From a virus, in the IMG/VR virus record IMGVR_UViG_3300044712_000020, positions 1-38,039 of that record: a stretch of 38,039 nt of DNA; one strand, given 5' to 3'. The position numbers and the translations under genes are program-made. Below the pieces are notes generated by a model that saw only the letters and a program-made list of their open reading frames with translations, did not search any database and was not told the DNA's origin. This document shows, piece after piece, positions 8,455 to 17,300 of the stretch; the first letter of the stretch is position 1; the number at the start of each line of letters is the position of its first letter.

Positions 8455-8949
8455 ATGGCACTTCCAAATAAAGTCCTACCAGGGTTTAGCGCATCGTTAT
8501 ATATGCAACCAAGCGCAACTCCAACACCTTTGACAGTTGCGAATCTTTCTGTTTACGCAAGTGTTTCCGCTATTGCTGTTTCTGGAAATCTCGTTCCAGT
8601 TGAGGCTATCCCAGCTTTTGGTCAAGATGATGCAGTTGCTTCATTCATGGTCGCTGGTAGCCGTCAGTCTGACAAGATCCCTACTCAGTCTGCACCTACT
8701 TCTATGACAATTACAGCGGCTTGGAATCCAAGCGATGCTAATTTGTTATTGATTCGTGGCGATGCTTACAACGGCACTATTGATCGTACTTTTGTAATCT
8801 CTGCTACTGATGGTACAGACATTGTTAACTACGCTTTCAATGGTCGTGTTTCTCAGTTCCACATTGATGCTCAGCCTGGCGCAGAAGCTAAGTGCGTGTT
8901 TACTGTTCATCCTCGTGGCAACCAATATGGTTGGAGCAACAACACTTAA
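8455..8949 (+). CDS. Major tail (tube) protein
   Basis: Forms the stacked rings of the tail tube. The 164-residue, beta-rich protein has no transmembrane or catalytic motif and carries blocks such as VEAIPAFGQDDAVASF and TSMTITAAWNP followed by DYNGTID-like turns, as seen in siphovirus tube proteins. Position supports the call: it lies after the head-tail joining genes and ahead of the chaperone and tape measure. The start is preceded by a good ribosome site, AAAGGAATTAATC. Confidence 0.82.
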   Translation: MALPNKVLPGFSASLYMQPSATPTPLTVANLSVYASVSAIAVSGNLVPVEAIPAFGQDDAVASFMVAGSRQSDKIPTQSAPTSMTITAAWNPSDANLLLIRGDAYNGTIDRTFVISATDGTDIVNYAFNGRVSQFHIDAQPGAEAKCVFTVHPRGNQYGWSNNT

Positions 8950-8961
8950 TAAGGAACTTAT

Positions 8962-9132
8962 ATGAAAGTTCAATTTGCCAACGGGAAAGTGTTTGAAGGA
9001 GCCGACATTGACGATGCTATCGCTCAATGTTTGGCTTCTGGCAATGACCCATTTAATCCTGTAGTTGTTAAAGAAGAACCAAAACAATATACGAAGAAAA
9101 CAAAAGAAAATGCAGATACAGTCGAGCAATGA
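8962..9132 (+). CDS. Small tail-region protein, 56 residues
   Basis: A short ORF that begins 12 bases after the tube gene with AAGGAACTTAT before its ATG. The product starts MKVQFANGKVFEGADIDDAI and ends in a Lys/Glu-rich tail (KEEPKQYTKKTKENAD). The first part looks like a small folded domain. No family is recognised. It lies between the tube protein and the tail chaperone, so a role in tube assembly or regulation is possible but unproven. Its last 23 bases overlap the next ORF in another frame. Confidence 0.6.
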   Translation: MKVQFANGKVFEGADIDDAIAQCLASGNDPFNPVVVKEEPKQYTKKTKENADTVEQ

Positions 9133-9334
9133 TCTATTAGGTTTTCTGATTAGCCAATCCAATTCAGGAGTTAAGAATTGGTTTGGCTTTCAACAACAGC
9201 GCATAGCTGGAATCAATACGGCTTATGAAATAGCCAAGCTCCATGCGGATAAACTATCTCCAGAAGAAGTTGTTGATTATGTCGTTAAATTAAATAACGC
9301 CATATATCAAAAGATGATTAAAAACGGAGAGTAG
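9110..9334 (+). CDS. Small tail-region protein, 74 residues
   Basis: Unrecognised, largely helical protein with SNDLLGFLISQSNSGVKNW and LSPEEVVDYVVKLNNAIYQK. The ATG at 9110 overlaps the previous gene's end by 23 bases. A TTG at 9065 would give a longer product but lies deep inside the previous gene. It stops two bases before the next ATG. The frame is +1 relative to the previous small gene, so a +1 fusion is formally possible, but no slippery site was seen. Position suggests a tail function. Confidence 0.55.
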   Translation: MQIQSSNDLLGFLISQSNSGVKNWFGFQQQRIAGINTAYEIAKLHADKLSPEEVVDYVVKLNNAIYQKMIKNGE

Positions 9335-9335
9335 C

Positions 9336-9851
9336 ATGGCTGAAAAAAAACTATTCCAACTTGAAGGTTTCAAGGAATTGGAAGAAGTTTTTACCGAAAT
9401 GCAAGATGACTTTGGCGAAAAAGACCAAAAGAAAATCTTGGTAAGCGGTGTCAGACAGGCTATGAAACCAGTTTTGCAAATGGCTAGAATGAGAGCGCCA
9501 GTAGATACTGGGGCTTTATCTCAATCACTTAGGATTGAGGCTAGAAAGCCAACTAGCAAGGATAAGCGTTCTCGCTACTATCGCCAAGGGCAAGTAGCTA
9601 TGGCTTTAGTTACAACAGCTCCTGGTAATGTTTTAGCCAAAAAGAAATGGCAAAACAAGAAAACCGGAACTAAAGAAGTTGGCATACAATCCGATGCTAG
9701 AGCCAATGTTCAAGAATTTGGAAGCTACAAAATGGCTCCACAGCCATATATGCGTAGCTCATTAGAATCACAATCCCAACAAGTTACAGACAATTTAGCA
9801 TCAAATTTAAAAGCGGCATTAGAGAAATACAAATCAAAAAAAACTAAATAA
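9336..9851 (+). CDS. HK97 gp10-like neck/tail protein
   Basis: A 171-residue protein of the HK97 gp10 family, small basic tail-completion/neck components. Supporting segments are the N-terminal GFKELEEVFTEM, ARMRAPVDTGALSQSLRIEA (about residues 50-70, the best-conserved family motif), and the C-terminal NVQEFGSYKMAPQPYMRSSLE. The C-terminal tail is Lys-rich. The gene lies after the tube protein; in many HK97-like phages the gp10 gene precedes it, so gene order is locally rearranged. The family call is firm; the exact structural role is inferred. Confidence 0.8.
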   Translation: MAEKKLFQLEGFKELEEVFTEMQDDFGEKDQKKILVSGVRQAMKPVLQMARMRAPVDTGALSQSLRIEARKPTSKDKRSRYYRQGQVAMALVTTAPGNVLAKKKWQNKKTGTKEVGIQSDARANVQEFGSYKMAPQPYMRSSLESQSQQVTDNLASNLKAALEKYKSKKTK

Positions 9852-9859
9852 GGAAAGAT

Positions 9860-10345
9860 ATGAGTAAGCTGGTAGAAGCATTTGGCAAGAAATTTGCCGA
9901 CAATAAAGATTTAATCCGCATCCGTTCTTTTGAACTTGCTGGAAATACATTTAAGGTAAAAATCCCCCTTACATCCGAATATGAAGCAATGCTTGATCGT
10001 ATTAAGGTAGTGGATGATGTTAAGGTAACTGAATACTACAAAGAACTTACCAAGAACTTTGACCCAACCAAAGAAGAAATCAATAAAGATTTGGGTATTG
10101 TTTTTGAAGAAAACGACATCAAAATCCAAGGCAGATCCATGATGGAAACCGCCAAAAATAAATTCTTAACCGAATATCGTATTTTGGAAATGATTAAGTT
10201 ATTGGTTCCAGAAGAAGGATATTCTTTAGATGACCTAACTTACGCTGAAATTGATGAATTATTCCCATTCTCTATCCAGCTAGAACTAATAGAAAAGATT
10301 GGTGAAGTAATCTCTCCGGCTTATAAGGACACAAGGGGAAAGTAG
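9860..10345 (+). CDS. Tail assembly chaperone (lambda gpG-like)
   Basis: A 161-residue acidic/helical protein with no catalytic motif, encoded immediately before the tape measure where lambda G sits. It is expected to coat the tape measure during tail assembly. Its end holds the slippery heptamer G GGA AAG in the correct reading phase one codon before TAG, the same heptamer as in lambda G-T. Ribosomes that do not shift make this short form. The ribosome site is AAGGAAAGAT before the ATG. Confidence 0.85.
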   Translation: MSKLVEAFGKKFADNKDLIRIRSFELAGNTFKVKIPLTSEYEAMLDRIKVVDDVKVTEYYKELTKNFDPTKEEINKDLGIVFEENDIKIQGRSMMETAKNKFLTEYRILEMIKLLVPEEGYSLDDLTYAEIDELFPFSIQLELIEKIGEVISPAYKDTRGK

Positions 10346-10689
10346 TAAGGTCGGTACGAAGGCAAGTTAAGGCTTATTTAACGGCTCACGGAACCGACCC
10401 AAAAGAAGTAGATGAAGAAACCTTTAATGATATTTGCATTATGTATAACGATGGGGTTATTGGCAATCTAGGTTTATTACAGGTATTAGGCAGTCATGCG
10501 GCGGGGCATTTTAACAGTTTATTATCAAAAGGTGCATCTCCGTATAAATTACAAGATATAATACCGAATCAATACGATTATCTTTACCCACCATTAACTG
10601 AGGAAGCAAAACGGGAGCAAGTTAGCAAAAACTTATTATCATTTGCAATGATGCACCCAGGCGCACCAGATAAGCTAAAAGGACATTAA
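9860..10689 (+). CDS. Tail assembly chaperone G-T fusion by -1 frameshift
   Basis: Slipping back one base at GGGAAAG (10336-10342) moves translation from the G frame into a frame that stays open to the TAA at 10687-10689. The fusion would be about 276 residues (161 + 115), very close to lambda gpG-T. The added part begins VVRSVRRQVKAYLTAHG and continues through MYNDGVIGNLGLLQVLGSH to a C-terminal helix. The T frame has no ribosome site of its own before the ATG at 10441, and its upstream part is open back to 10327, both expected for a frameshift extension. In the family, the T domain recruits tube protein to the chaperone-tape complex. Confidence 0.85.
10336..10342 (+). promoter_or_regulatory. 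-1 programmed frameshift slippery site
   Basis: The heptamer G GGA AAG is in zero frame with gene G and matches the X XXY YYZ rule; it equals the lambda G-T slip site. The TAG stop follows directly at 10343-10345. The ratio of short to fused product would be set here. Confidence 0.85.
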
Positions 10690-12612
10690 ATGGCTAATAC
10701 TATTGCTCAGTTGGCGGTCAAATTAGGTTTAGAAACAACCGAATTTACTCAGGGTATCGAAAGCGCCAAAAGCAAGCTATCAGATTTAGCCAATAAAATT
10801 CCTACTTTAGCGGCTGTAGGTGTAGCGGCATTTACCGCTATGACAGCCAAGGCAATGCAATTTTCCGACACTATGGCGGATTTGTCAGATGCTACTGATA
10901 TTAGCATTGCTAGTATTTTAAAGATTTCTGAGGCATTAGCTCAATCTGGCGGTAGTGCAGATAACGCTGGCAAGGTCCTTACTAAGTTTACCCAATCTAT
11001 TGACGATGCCGCACAAGGCTCTAAAACAGCTCAAGAGGCGTTTGCAAGGGCTGGAGTAACACTCAAAGACCTTGGCAGTATGTCAACGGAACAGTTGCTT
11101 AATAAAACAACCGCTGGCATTGCAAATATGGGCGATGTTGCGGCTCGTACTGGCACATCTTTTGCTCTTATGGGCAAAGGCATTAAAGGCACAGACATTG
11201 TTGCTTTTAATGACAAGATCCAAGAATCATCTGCCGAATTTGAGAAATATGCTCAAGCCGTAGCTAGTGCCGCAGATCTGCACGACAAGCTAGATGCCAA
11301 AGCTACAAAAACCTTATTAATCTTTACTAATGGTTTCTTGCCAACTTTAAATACTTTATTTGACCATTTAAATAAAACTGGCGGAGCGTTTGAGGTATTA
11401 ATTGATATTGGCTCAAAGTTCTTCCAAGGCTTAATTTATGCTGGGCAATTAACTGTTACTTTATTCCAAACTATTAATGCGGCGGTAAATCTAGTTGGAT
11501 TGACCATGAACGATATTGCTCATGGTAAATTCGATACCTTTATGACAAGGCTAAAAGAATATGATGCCTATGTCGGGAAGTTGCGTGAAGGCGATAAGGC
11601 ATTTGCTTATAAACTATTGCATCCAGAATCTAGCGTTAAGCCTACAGGCGGAAGCACCACTAGAACAGTAACAGCCGCAAAAGATACTGAAGCAGACAAA
11701 CAAAAGCAGATGCTTTATGTTGCCAGCTTGATTTCTGGCGAATACCAAAGACAGGTCAATTTCTCTATTCAGCAATTAAAAGTCCGAGATGCTATGGTTG
11801 GCATGACTCAGGATGAGAGAAAGGTTCAGGAAGTAATCAATCAGCAATTAGATATGACATCTAAAAAGATTGATGAAATTACCAAGCTAAGAGAAGCCGC
11901 TGTTGGTCGGGGAGCTGATGCAAAGGTATTGGCTGAGTATGATAAACAAATTGAAGCTGTTAAAAAGATTGGCGATGAAGCCGTTAAAACAGCCGAAAAG
12001 ATTGAAAGATCATCCATAGAATCTCAAAGAACATTTGAGTTTGGCTGGAAAAAGGCTTTTGACCAATACCAAGAGGATTCTACAAACTACGCAAAATTGT
12101 CTGAAAATATGTTTACTTCCATAACTGGAAATATGACTTCTGCGTTAGACAAGTTTGTAGATACTGGCAAGCTATCATTCAGCGACCTAGCAAATAGCAT
12201 CATTAAAGATTTAATTAAGATTGCTCTGCGTATGCAAATGATGCAGATGTTCTCTAGTATGTCTGGATTTGGATTAGGCGGCGCTCTAAGCGGATTGTTT
12301 GGCGGTGGCGGCGGAACAGCGGCAATACATGACTTTAGCGTTCCTATGGCGGCTTCTGGTGGAACAGTAGATCAGCCTACGATTGTTGGAGAGAATGGAC
12401 CGGAGTTATTTATACCTGGGCGCTCTGGTAGCGTAATTCCTAATAATTCAATGGCTGGCGCAATGGGCGGCACAACAAATGTAACCAATAACTATATCAA
12501 CGCTATTGATACGAAGTCTTTTGAAGATAGATTATATGGAAGCAGTAAAGCTATTTGGGCGGCTAACCAATACGCAGATAAAAATATATCTACATCTAGG
12601 AGTAGAACATAA
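10690..12612 (+). CDS. Tail tape measure protein
   Basis: Sets tail length and is ejected with DNA. The 640 residues show an N-terminal domain (IAQLAVKLGLETTEFTQGI, SKLSDLANKIPTLAAVGVAAFTAM) typical of tape measures. Hydrophobic segments lie around residues 225-275 (GSKFFQGLIYAGQLTVTLFQTI), followed by a long helical region. The lambda-type C-terminus has KLSFSDLANSIIKDLIKIALRMQMM, a Gly-rich stretch and the widespread SGGTVDQPTIVGENGPELFIPG motif. At about 0.15 nm per residue the tail would be near 95 nm or less, a short tape. It follows G-T directly, with its ATG right after that TAA. Confidence 0.93.
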   Translation: MANTIAQLAVKLGLETTEFTQGIESAKSKLSDLANKIPTLAAVGVAAFTAMTAKAMQFSDTMADLSDATDISIASILKISEALAQSGGSADNAGKVLTKFTQSIDDAAQGSKTAQEAFARAGVTLKDLGSMSTEQLLNKTTAGIANMGDVAARTGTSFALMGKGIKGTDIVAFNDKIQESSAEFEKYAQAVASAADLHDKLDAKATKTLLIFTNGFLPTLNTLFDHLNKTGGAFEVLIDIGSKFFQGLIYAGQLTVTLFQTINAAVNLVGLTMNDIAHGKFDTFMTRLKEYDAYVGKLREGDKAFAYKLLHPESSVKPTGGSTTRTVTAAKDTEADKQKQMLYVASLISGEYQRQVNFSIQQLKVRDAMVGMTQDERKVQEVINQQLDMTSKKIDEITKLREAAVGRGADAKVLAEYDKQIEAVKKIGDEAVKTAEKIERSSIESQRTFEFGWKKAFDQYQEDSTNYAKLSENMFTSITGNMTSALDKFVDTGKLSFSDLANSIIKDLIKIALRMQMMQMFSSMSGFGLGGALSGLFGGGGGTAAIHDFSVPMAASGGTVDQPTIVGENGPELFIPGRSGSVIPNNSMAGAMGGTTNVTNNYINAIDTKSFEDRLYGSSKAIWAANQYADKNISTSRSRT

Positions 12613-13214
12613 TGGCTGGCTTTCAGGATATTGTTGAAATTCAACAAACAATGACAGTTAATAACCGCAGAACGATTGGACATCAATCTAGCCGTTCTGG
12701 ACAGTTACGGGTTGCTCAATACCTTACTTCTGTTCCTTGGATTTTTACTATTACTCCACATGAGTTTTTATACTATCCACAAGTACGAAACATTATTCAG
12801 GCTATTGATAATTTAGACAGACAGTTGCCACAAAACATTACCTTTCAATCAGACCATCTAAAATGGTTTACTGCAATGCAAGGTACGGCTACTTCTGCTA
12901 CTTTAGCCGCAACTCCAGCCACAAACTCTCAAGTATTAAGTCTAAGCTCCAATGGAACATATAAGGCTGGAGATTTTATTCAGGTTGGAGGATATGTTTA
13001 CAAAGTAACAGAAGATTCTGCGGGTTCTACTGTATATATTCATAGACCAATCATTGGAAGCCCTAGTGCTGGATCTACAGTAACTATGGGAAACAATGTT
13101 ACATTTGCTGTAGTAGCGGAGCAATGCCCAACATATACCCTAATTCCTATGACTAATGGAGCATTTGTTAAGTGGGATAGCCCATTTATATTTAGAGAAA
13201 ATATAACCAACTAG
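12612..13214 (+). CDS. Distal tail protein (minor tail, lambda M-like position)
   Basis: A 200-residue protein whose ATG overlaps the tape measure stop (TAATG). It starts MAGFQDIVEIQQTMTVNNRRTIGHQSSRSGQLRVAQ and is beta-rich, with an inserted repeat-like region (SQVLSLSSNGTYKAGDFIQVGGYVYKVTEDS) resembling a small carbohydrate-binding or KOW-like barrel. No enzyme motif. Position directly after the tape measure suggests a baseplate/distal tail component. The family was not recognised with certainty. Confidence 0.6.
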   Translation: MAGFQDIVEIQQTMTVNNRRTIGHQSSRSGQLRVAQYLTSVPWIFTITPHEFLYYPQVRNIIQAIDNLDRQLPQNITFQSDHLKWFTAMQGTATSATLAATPATNSQVLSLSSNGTYKAGDFIQVGGYVYKVTEDSAGSTVYIHRPIIGSPSAGSTVTMGNNVTFAVVAEQCPTYTLIPMTNGAFVKWDSPFIFRENITN

Positions 13215-13222
13215 GAAAATAT

Positions 13223-13888
13223 ATGACAACTACAATGAACGCTTTAGGCTTTAGTAGCATTAAAGTTGCTGAGTTTGTAAAGTTAACACTTCCAGGCGCT
13301 ATTTATACATTTTGTAATGCCGCTGGTCCAATTACAGTAAATGGGACAAGCTATGATGGTTTGGGAAGTTTGCTAGGAATTTCTGAAATACAGAATGACA
13401 TTAAAGCCAATAGCGCAGATTTAAAAATATCTTTGTCTGGAATTGATCCAGCCAATATTGCGTTAATTTTAAACGCAAAAATTAAAGGCTCTAAAGTAGA
13501 AGTATGGCGAGGGTTTCTAAATGCAGATAATCAAATCGCCACTATTAGCGGTCAACAACAATTCTTTAAGCGTTATCAAGGAATTATTAATAACACTTCA
13601 ATTAATGAAGATTTTAATGAGGAAATAAGACAGCGTATAGCTACTTGCGTTATTTCTTCCGCTTCTATGCGTATAGTTTTAGATGCAAGAAAAGCTGGCG
13701 TTAGAACCAATCCGCAATCTTGGAAATCGTTTTACCCAAATGATACAAGCATGGATAGAGTTCCAGTTATTGCATCCACATACTTTGACTTTGGAAAACC
13801 GCCAAAAGGCGGAAGCCAAGCTGTCCCAGTTACACAAAACAATACCGATACAACAACTCCAGAACCAGTAAATCCAGATGGTCCATAA
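13223..13888 (+). CDS. Distal tail protein (DUF2163/lambda L-like)
   Basis: A 221-residue beta-rich protein with IKVAEFVKLTLPGAIYTFCNAAGPI, NSADLKISLSGIDPANIALILNA and GSKVEVWRGFL. This pattern is typical of tail proteins next to the hub, in which successive strands describe a quantity on a curve or rim (DUF2163-type and lambda gpL-like). The C-terminus is a disordered Thr/Pro-rich tail. No Cys cluster for an iron-sulphur site is evident. The call rests on synteny plus general pattern. Confidence 0.55.
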   Translation: MTTTMNALGFSSIKVAEFVKLTLPGAIYTFCNAAGPITVNGTSYDGLGSLLGISEIQNDIKANSADLKISLSGIDPANIALILNAKIKGSKVEVWRGFLNADNQIATISGQQQFFKRYQGIINNTSINEDFNEEIRQRIATCVISSASMRIVLDARKAGVRTNPQSWKSFYPNDTSMDRVPVIASTYFDFGKPPKGGSQAVPVTQNNTDTTTPEPVNPDGP

Positions 13889-14320
13889 ATGATAAGAAAA
13901 GCCACAAGATTCGATAAGAAAGACTTGATGCAAATGTTGCTTGAGTTTAACCAAGAGTATTTGCCAGAATATACAAATTACTATAATGAAGTTTGTATAG
14001 ATAAACAGTTAACTTCTATTATTGCTGGTGCTGGTATAGCTTTAATTGAAGAAGGCAAAGGATTTATTATTGGAGTTATTTCACCATGTTTTTATGATGA
14101 AAAGATTTTTGTTTTGTCAGAAATGGCATGGTTTGTAAGAAAAGAATATAGAAATACATCTGTTGGATATAGATTGTTTAAATCTTATCTAGATGAATCA
14201 AAAGAATTAAAAGAAGCAAACAGGATTCATGTTGAGGTAATAAGCAAGTTGCATAATAGCCCTGACATACATTATCAAAAATACGGATTTAAAAAATTGC
14301 AAGAAAGCTGGATGAAATGA
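13889..14320 (+). CDS. GNAT-family N-acetyltransferase
   Basis: Predicted acetyl-CoA-dependent transferase of 143 residues. It has an N-terminal MIRKATRFDKKDLMQML, a motif-A-like VRKEYRNTSVGYRLFKSYL (about residues 88-106; the usual R-x-x-G-x-G/A loop is degenerate) and a motif-B-like HYQKYGFKKLQESWMK end. It sits between distal tail genes where lambda carries the NlpC/P60 peptidase gene K, which I do not see in this window. Its ATG directly follows the previous stop, and its TGA overlaps the next ATG, so it is part of the tail operon. The substrate is unknown; a virion protein or a host target is possible. Confidence 0.75.
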   Translation: MIRKATRFDKKDLMQMLLEFNQEYLPEYTNYYNEVCIDKQLTSIIAGAGIALIEEGKGFIIGVISPCFYDEKIFVLSEMAWFVRKEYRNTSVGYRLFKSYLDESKELKEANRIHVEVISKLHNSPDIHYQKYGFKKLQESWMK

Positions 14321-17300
14321 AAAACAAAAAGATATTTTTATTCCTATTTTTGTTAGGCTTTACGGGATTTGCTTATGCTGGCAACCCAGCAAACCTTCTT
14401 ACTGCCGCCGTAGCTATTGGTGGTATGTTCTTAGGTATCCCGCCAGTTTGGGTTATGGCGGCTACATTTGCAACATCAATCATTACATCTAGGCTTTTTG
14501 CTCCCAATCAAAATCAAAATCCACAGGCTGGGACTACAGGAAACGCTGGGTCTAGGCAACAAATTCCACCAGATACTACAACTCCAGTACCTATTGCCTA
14601 TGGCGAATGTTTTATGGCTGGAAAATTCGTAGATGCTTGCTTAACAATAGACCAAAAAACTATGTTTTATGTAATGGTTATTTCTTGCATTAGCGAGAAT
14701 GGCACATTCACATACGACAAAAACAATATGTATTATGGCGATAGAAAAATTGCCTTTGGTTACGCTCCCGATCCAGCGGCTGTAACTAGCCTAACAGATA
14801 CGGCTGGTAATGTTGATACCACTATTTTTACAAATTTAAGAATTGAATTATTTACTTCTGACAAAGATGGAAATATAACAAACCATACAGTTCCTGGTCG
14901 TATGCCTTGGGGTCCTGATGGAACAATGGGATCAAATCAAGGATTAATTCCAAGCCAAGAATGGGCGGCTACTGGAAGAAAAATGAATGGTTTGGCTTTT
15001 GCTATTGTTCAATTAGCATACAGCCAACAAGCCGGAACAACTAGCTTGCAACCAATTACATTCTATGTAAAACAATACCTAAATGGTCCTTTTGTAGCCA
15101 AGCCAGGCGATGTCTGGAAAGACTACATGACCAACACAGTTTATGGTGCGGCAGTTCCATTAGAGTTTATTGATACAGCTTCAGCCGATGCCTTAAATAC
15201 TTACTCAGATGAATTAATTACATTCACAGACTATAACGGCAATCCACAAACTCAACCAAGATATAGAATTTCTGGCGTATTAGATCCAAGCCAGAGCTGT
15301 TTGCAAAACATTGACCAAATTATGACAGCTTGTGATAGCTGGCAAAAATATGATGCGGTAAATGGCAAGTGGGCTGTAGTGGTAAATAAAGCATCTAGCT
15401 CACAATATAACTTTAATGATTCTAATTTGGTTGGTCCTATTGTCGTAGGCAATGTTGACATTACCCAAATGCCGAATCAAATTGAAGCAAAATTCCCAGA
15501 TGGCACAAATAGAGATCAATACAACTATGTAAATGAAAAAGTGCCTAGTTCTTTGCTATTGCCAAATGAGCCTGTAAATAAACAGACACTAACATTTGAT
15601 TTAGTAAATAACAGCGTACAAGCGTTATATCTTGCCAATCGAGTATTAGAGCAAGCTAGGGAAGATTTGCTTGTAACAATCAATACTACCTATGATGGTA
15701 TTCAGGTAAATGCTGGTGATGTTGTATCTATTACCAATAGCTATTATGGTTGGGATAACAAGCTCTTTAGAGCGATGCAAGTTAAAGAGTCAATTACTCC
15801 AGAGGGAATACTTGGCGCACAAATTCAACTTATTGAATATAACGCACAAGTTTATGATAATTTTGATATTAATCAATTTAGCCCAGATCAAAATGGAGAT
15901 TTAGATTCTGGGTTTTACTTCAGCCCATTAAGTGCGCCAGCCGTTGTAGATGCTTTCCCTTATGATCCTGTACCAACATTTGATATTAATGTAGCCATAC
16001 CAACAAAAGGTAGAACTACATCTATTATTCTTTTTTATACAACATCAGCTACGCCTACAGCAAATGATTGGCAAGTATTAGATTCACAATCAACATCTGA
16101 CTCTATTCCTTTTACGCCAGGTTCAGCAGTTACATTTACAGATTTTAACTTATCTCCAAGCAGTTATTATTTTGCCTATAAAGTAGCTAATAACCTTACT
16201 CAATCTGCGTTATCTCCAAAGTCTGATGTATTTAATTGGAATCCAGATCCAGCTAATGCCAGCTCATTTATTCTGACATTAAGTCCAGTTACCTTACAGG
16301 TCCCATACAACGGCTCTGTTCCTACTCTTACTGGAATTAATTTTAGACTTTATGGCTCTAATGGTTTAGGTCCAGTTCCTTATGTAGAAGCTAATGATGA
16401 TAGCGATCCAGCATTTGTTCCTGGATCATGGCGTATTGGTTATAACTCTTACTCTGGATATGCAACTGACATTATTCAGACAGGAATAACTTTCCCTTTG
16501 CCGCCTACCGATATGGGTTCTTATGCTCAATTTGGTACAGCTACATCAATGACAGCAAGCCCAGCGACTGTTCAAATACCAGTTCGCTACAAAGACTTGG
16601 CTGGTACTGTTCATTTGATTCCTACGGCTACAATGCAAGCCGTATATTCAACTCAAGGTACTCCAGCGGCGCAACATAATACGGCTTACCTATATCAATG
16701 GGCAACATCAACTCCGCCAAACCCATCTGGAACATCTATTTTTAGTTGGTCAACTGGCAGTAGCTCTAGCTATACAGGCGGCGGTGGTTGGGAAACAACA
16801 ATCCCAACAAACCCTGGTATTCCATTAATTAAATTATGGCAAGCATCTAAAGGGGTAAATGATTTATCTACAGCCACTACAACAACTGTAAGCTGGACAA
16901 GCGGATATAACATTTCAGATGTAACTCAAAATGGCGCAAATGGCTCTCAAAGCGCTACGCCTACAGCGTATCAATGGGCTATTACAATTCCATCTCCACC
17001 ATCTGGAACCTCTACTTATACATGGTCCTCAGACTCATATACCCCAGTTCCTAGTGGTTGGTCTGCTACCCCTGGAACATCTCCTAGCCCTGGATATACA
17101 TTATGGGGCGCATCAGTTTCTTTGGTTACAAGTGCGGGTACAGCAACAAGCACAATCAACTGGGCTACTGCGACAATTACCGCTAGAGGATACGCTGGAT
17201 CTACAGGAACTAATGGATCATCTGCTAGGATCTGCTATACCAAAACAACTCTTTCTTCTTTAGCCTCAACTCCATCAACCATTACAACAAGCGGTAGTTC

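Noticed and set aside
10441-10689. An independent 82-codon gene before the tape measure
   Set aside because: The frame is open far upstream, lacks a ribosome site and is entered by the GGGAAAG slip site, so it is the T part of G-T.
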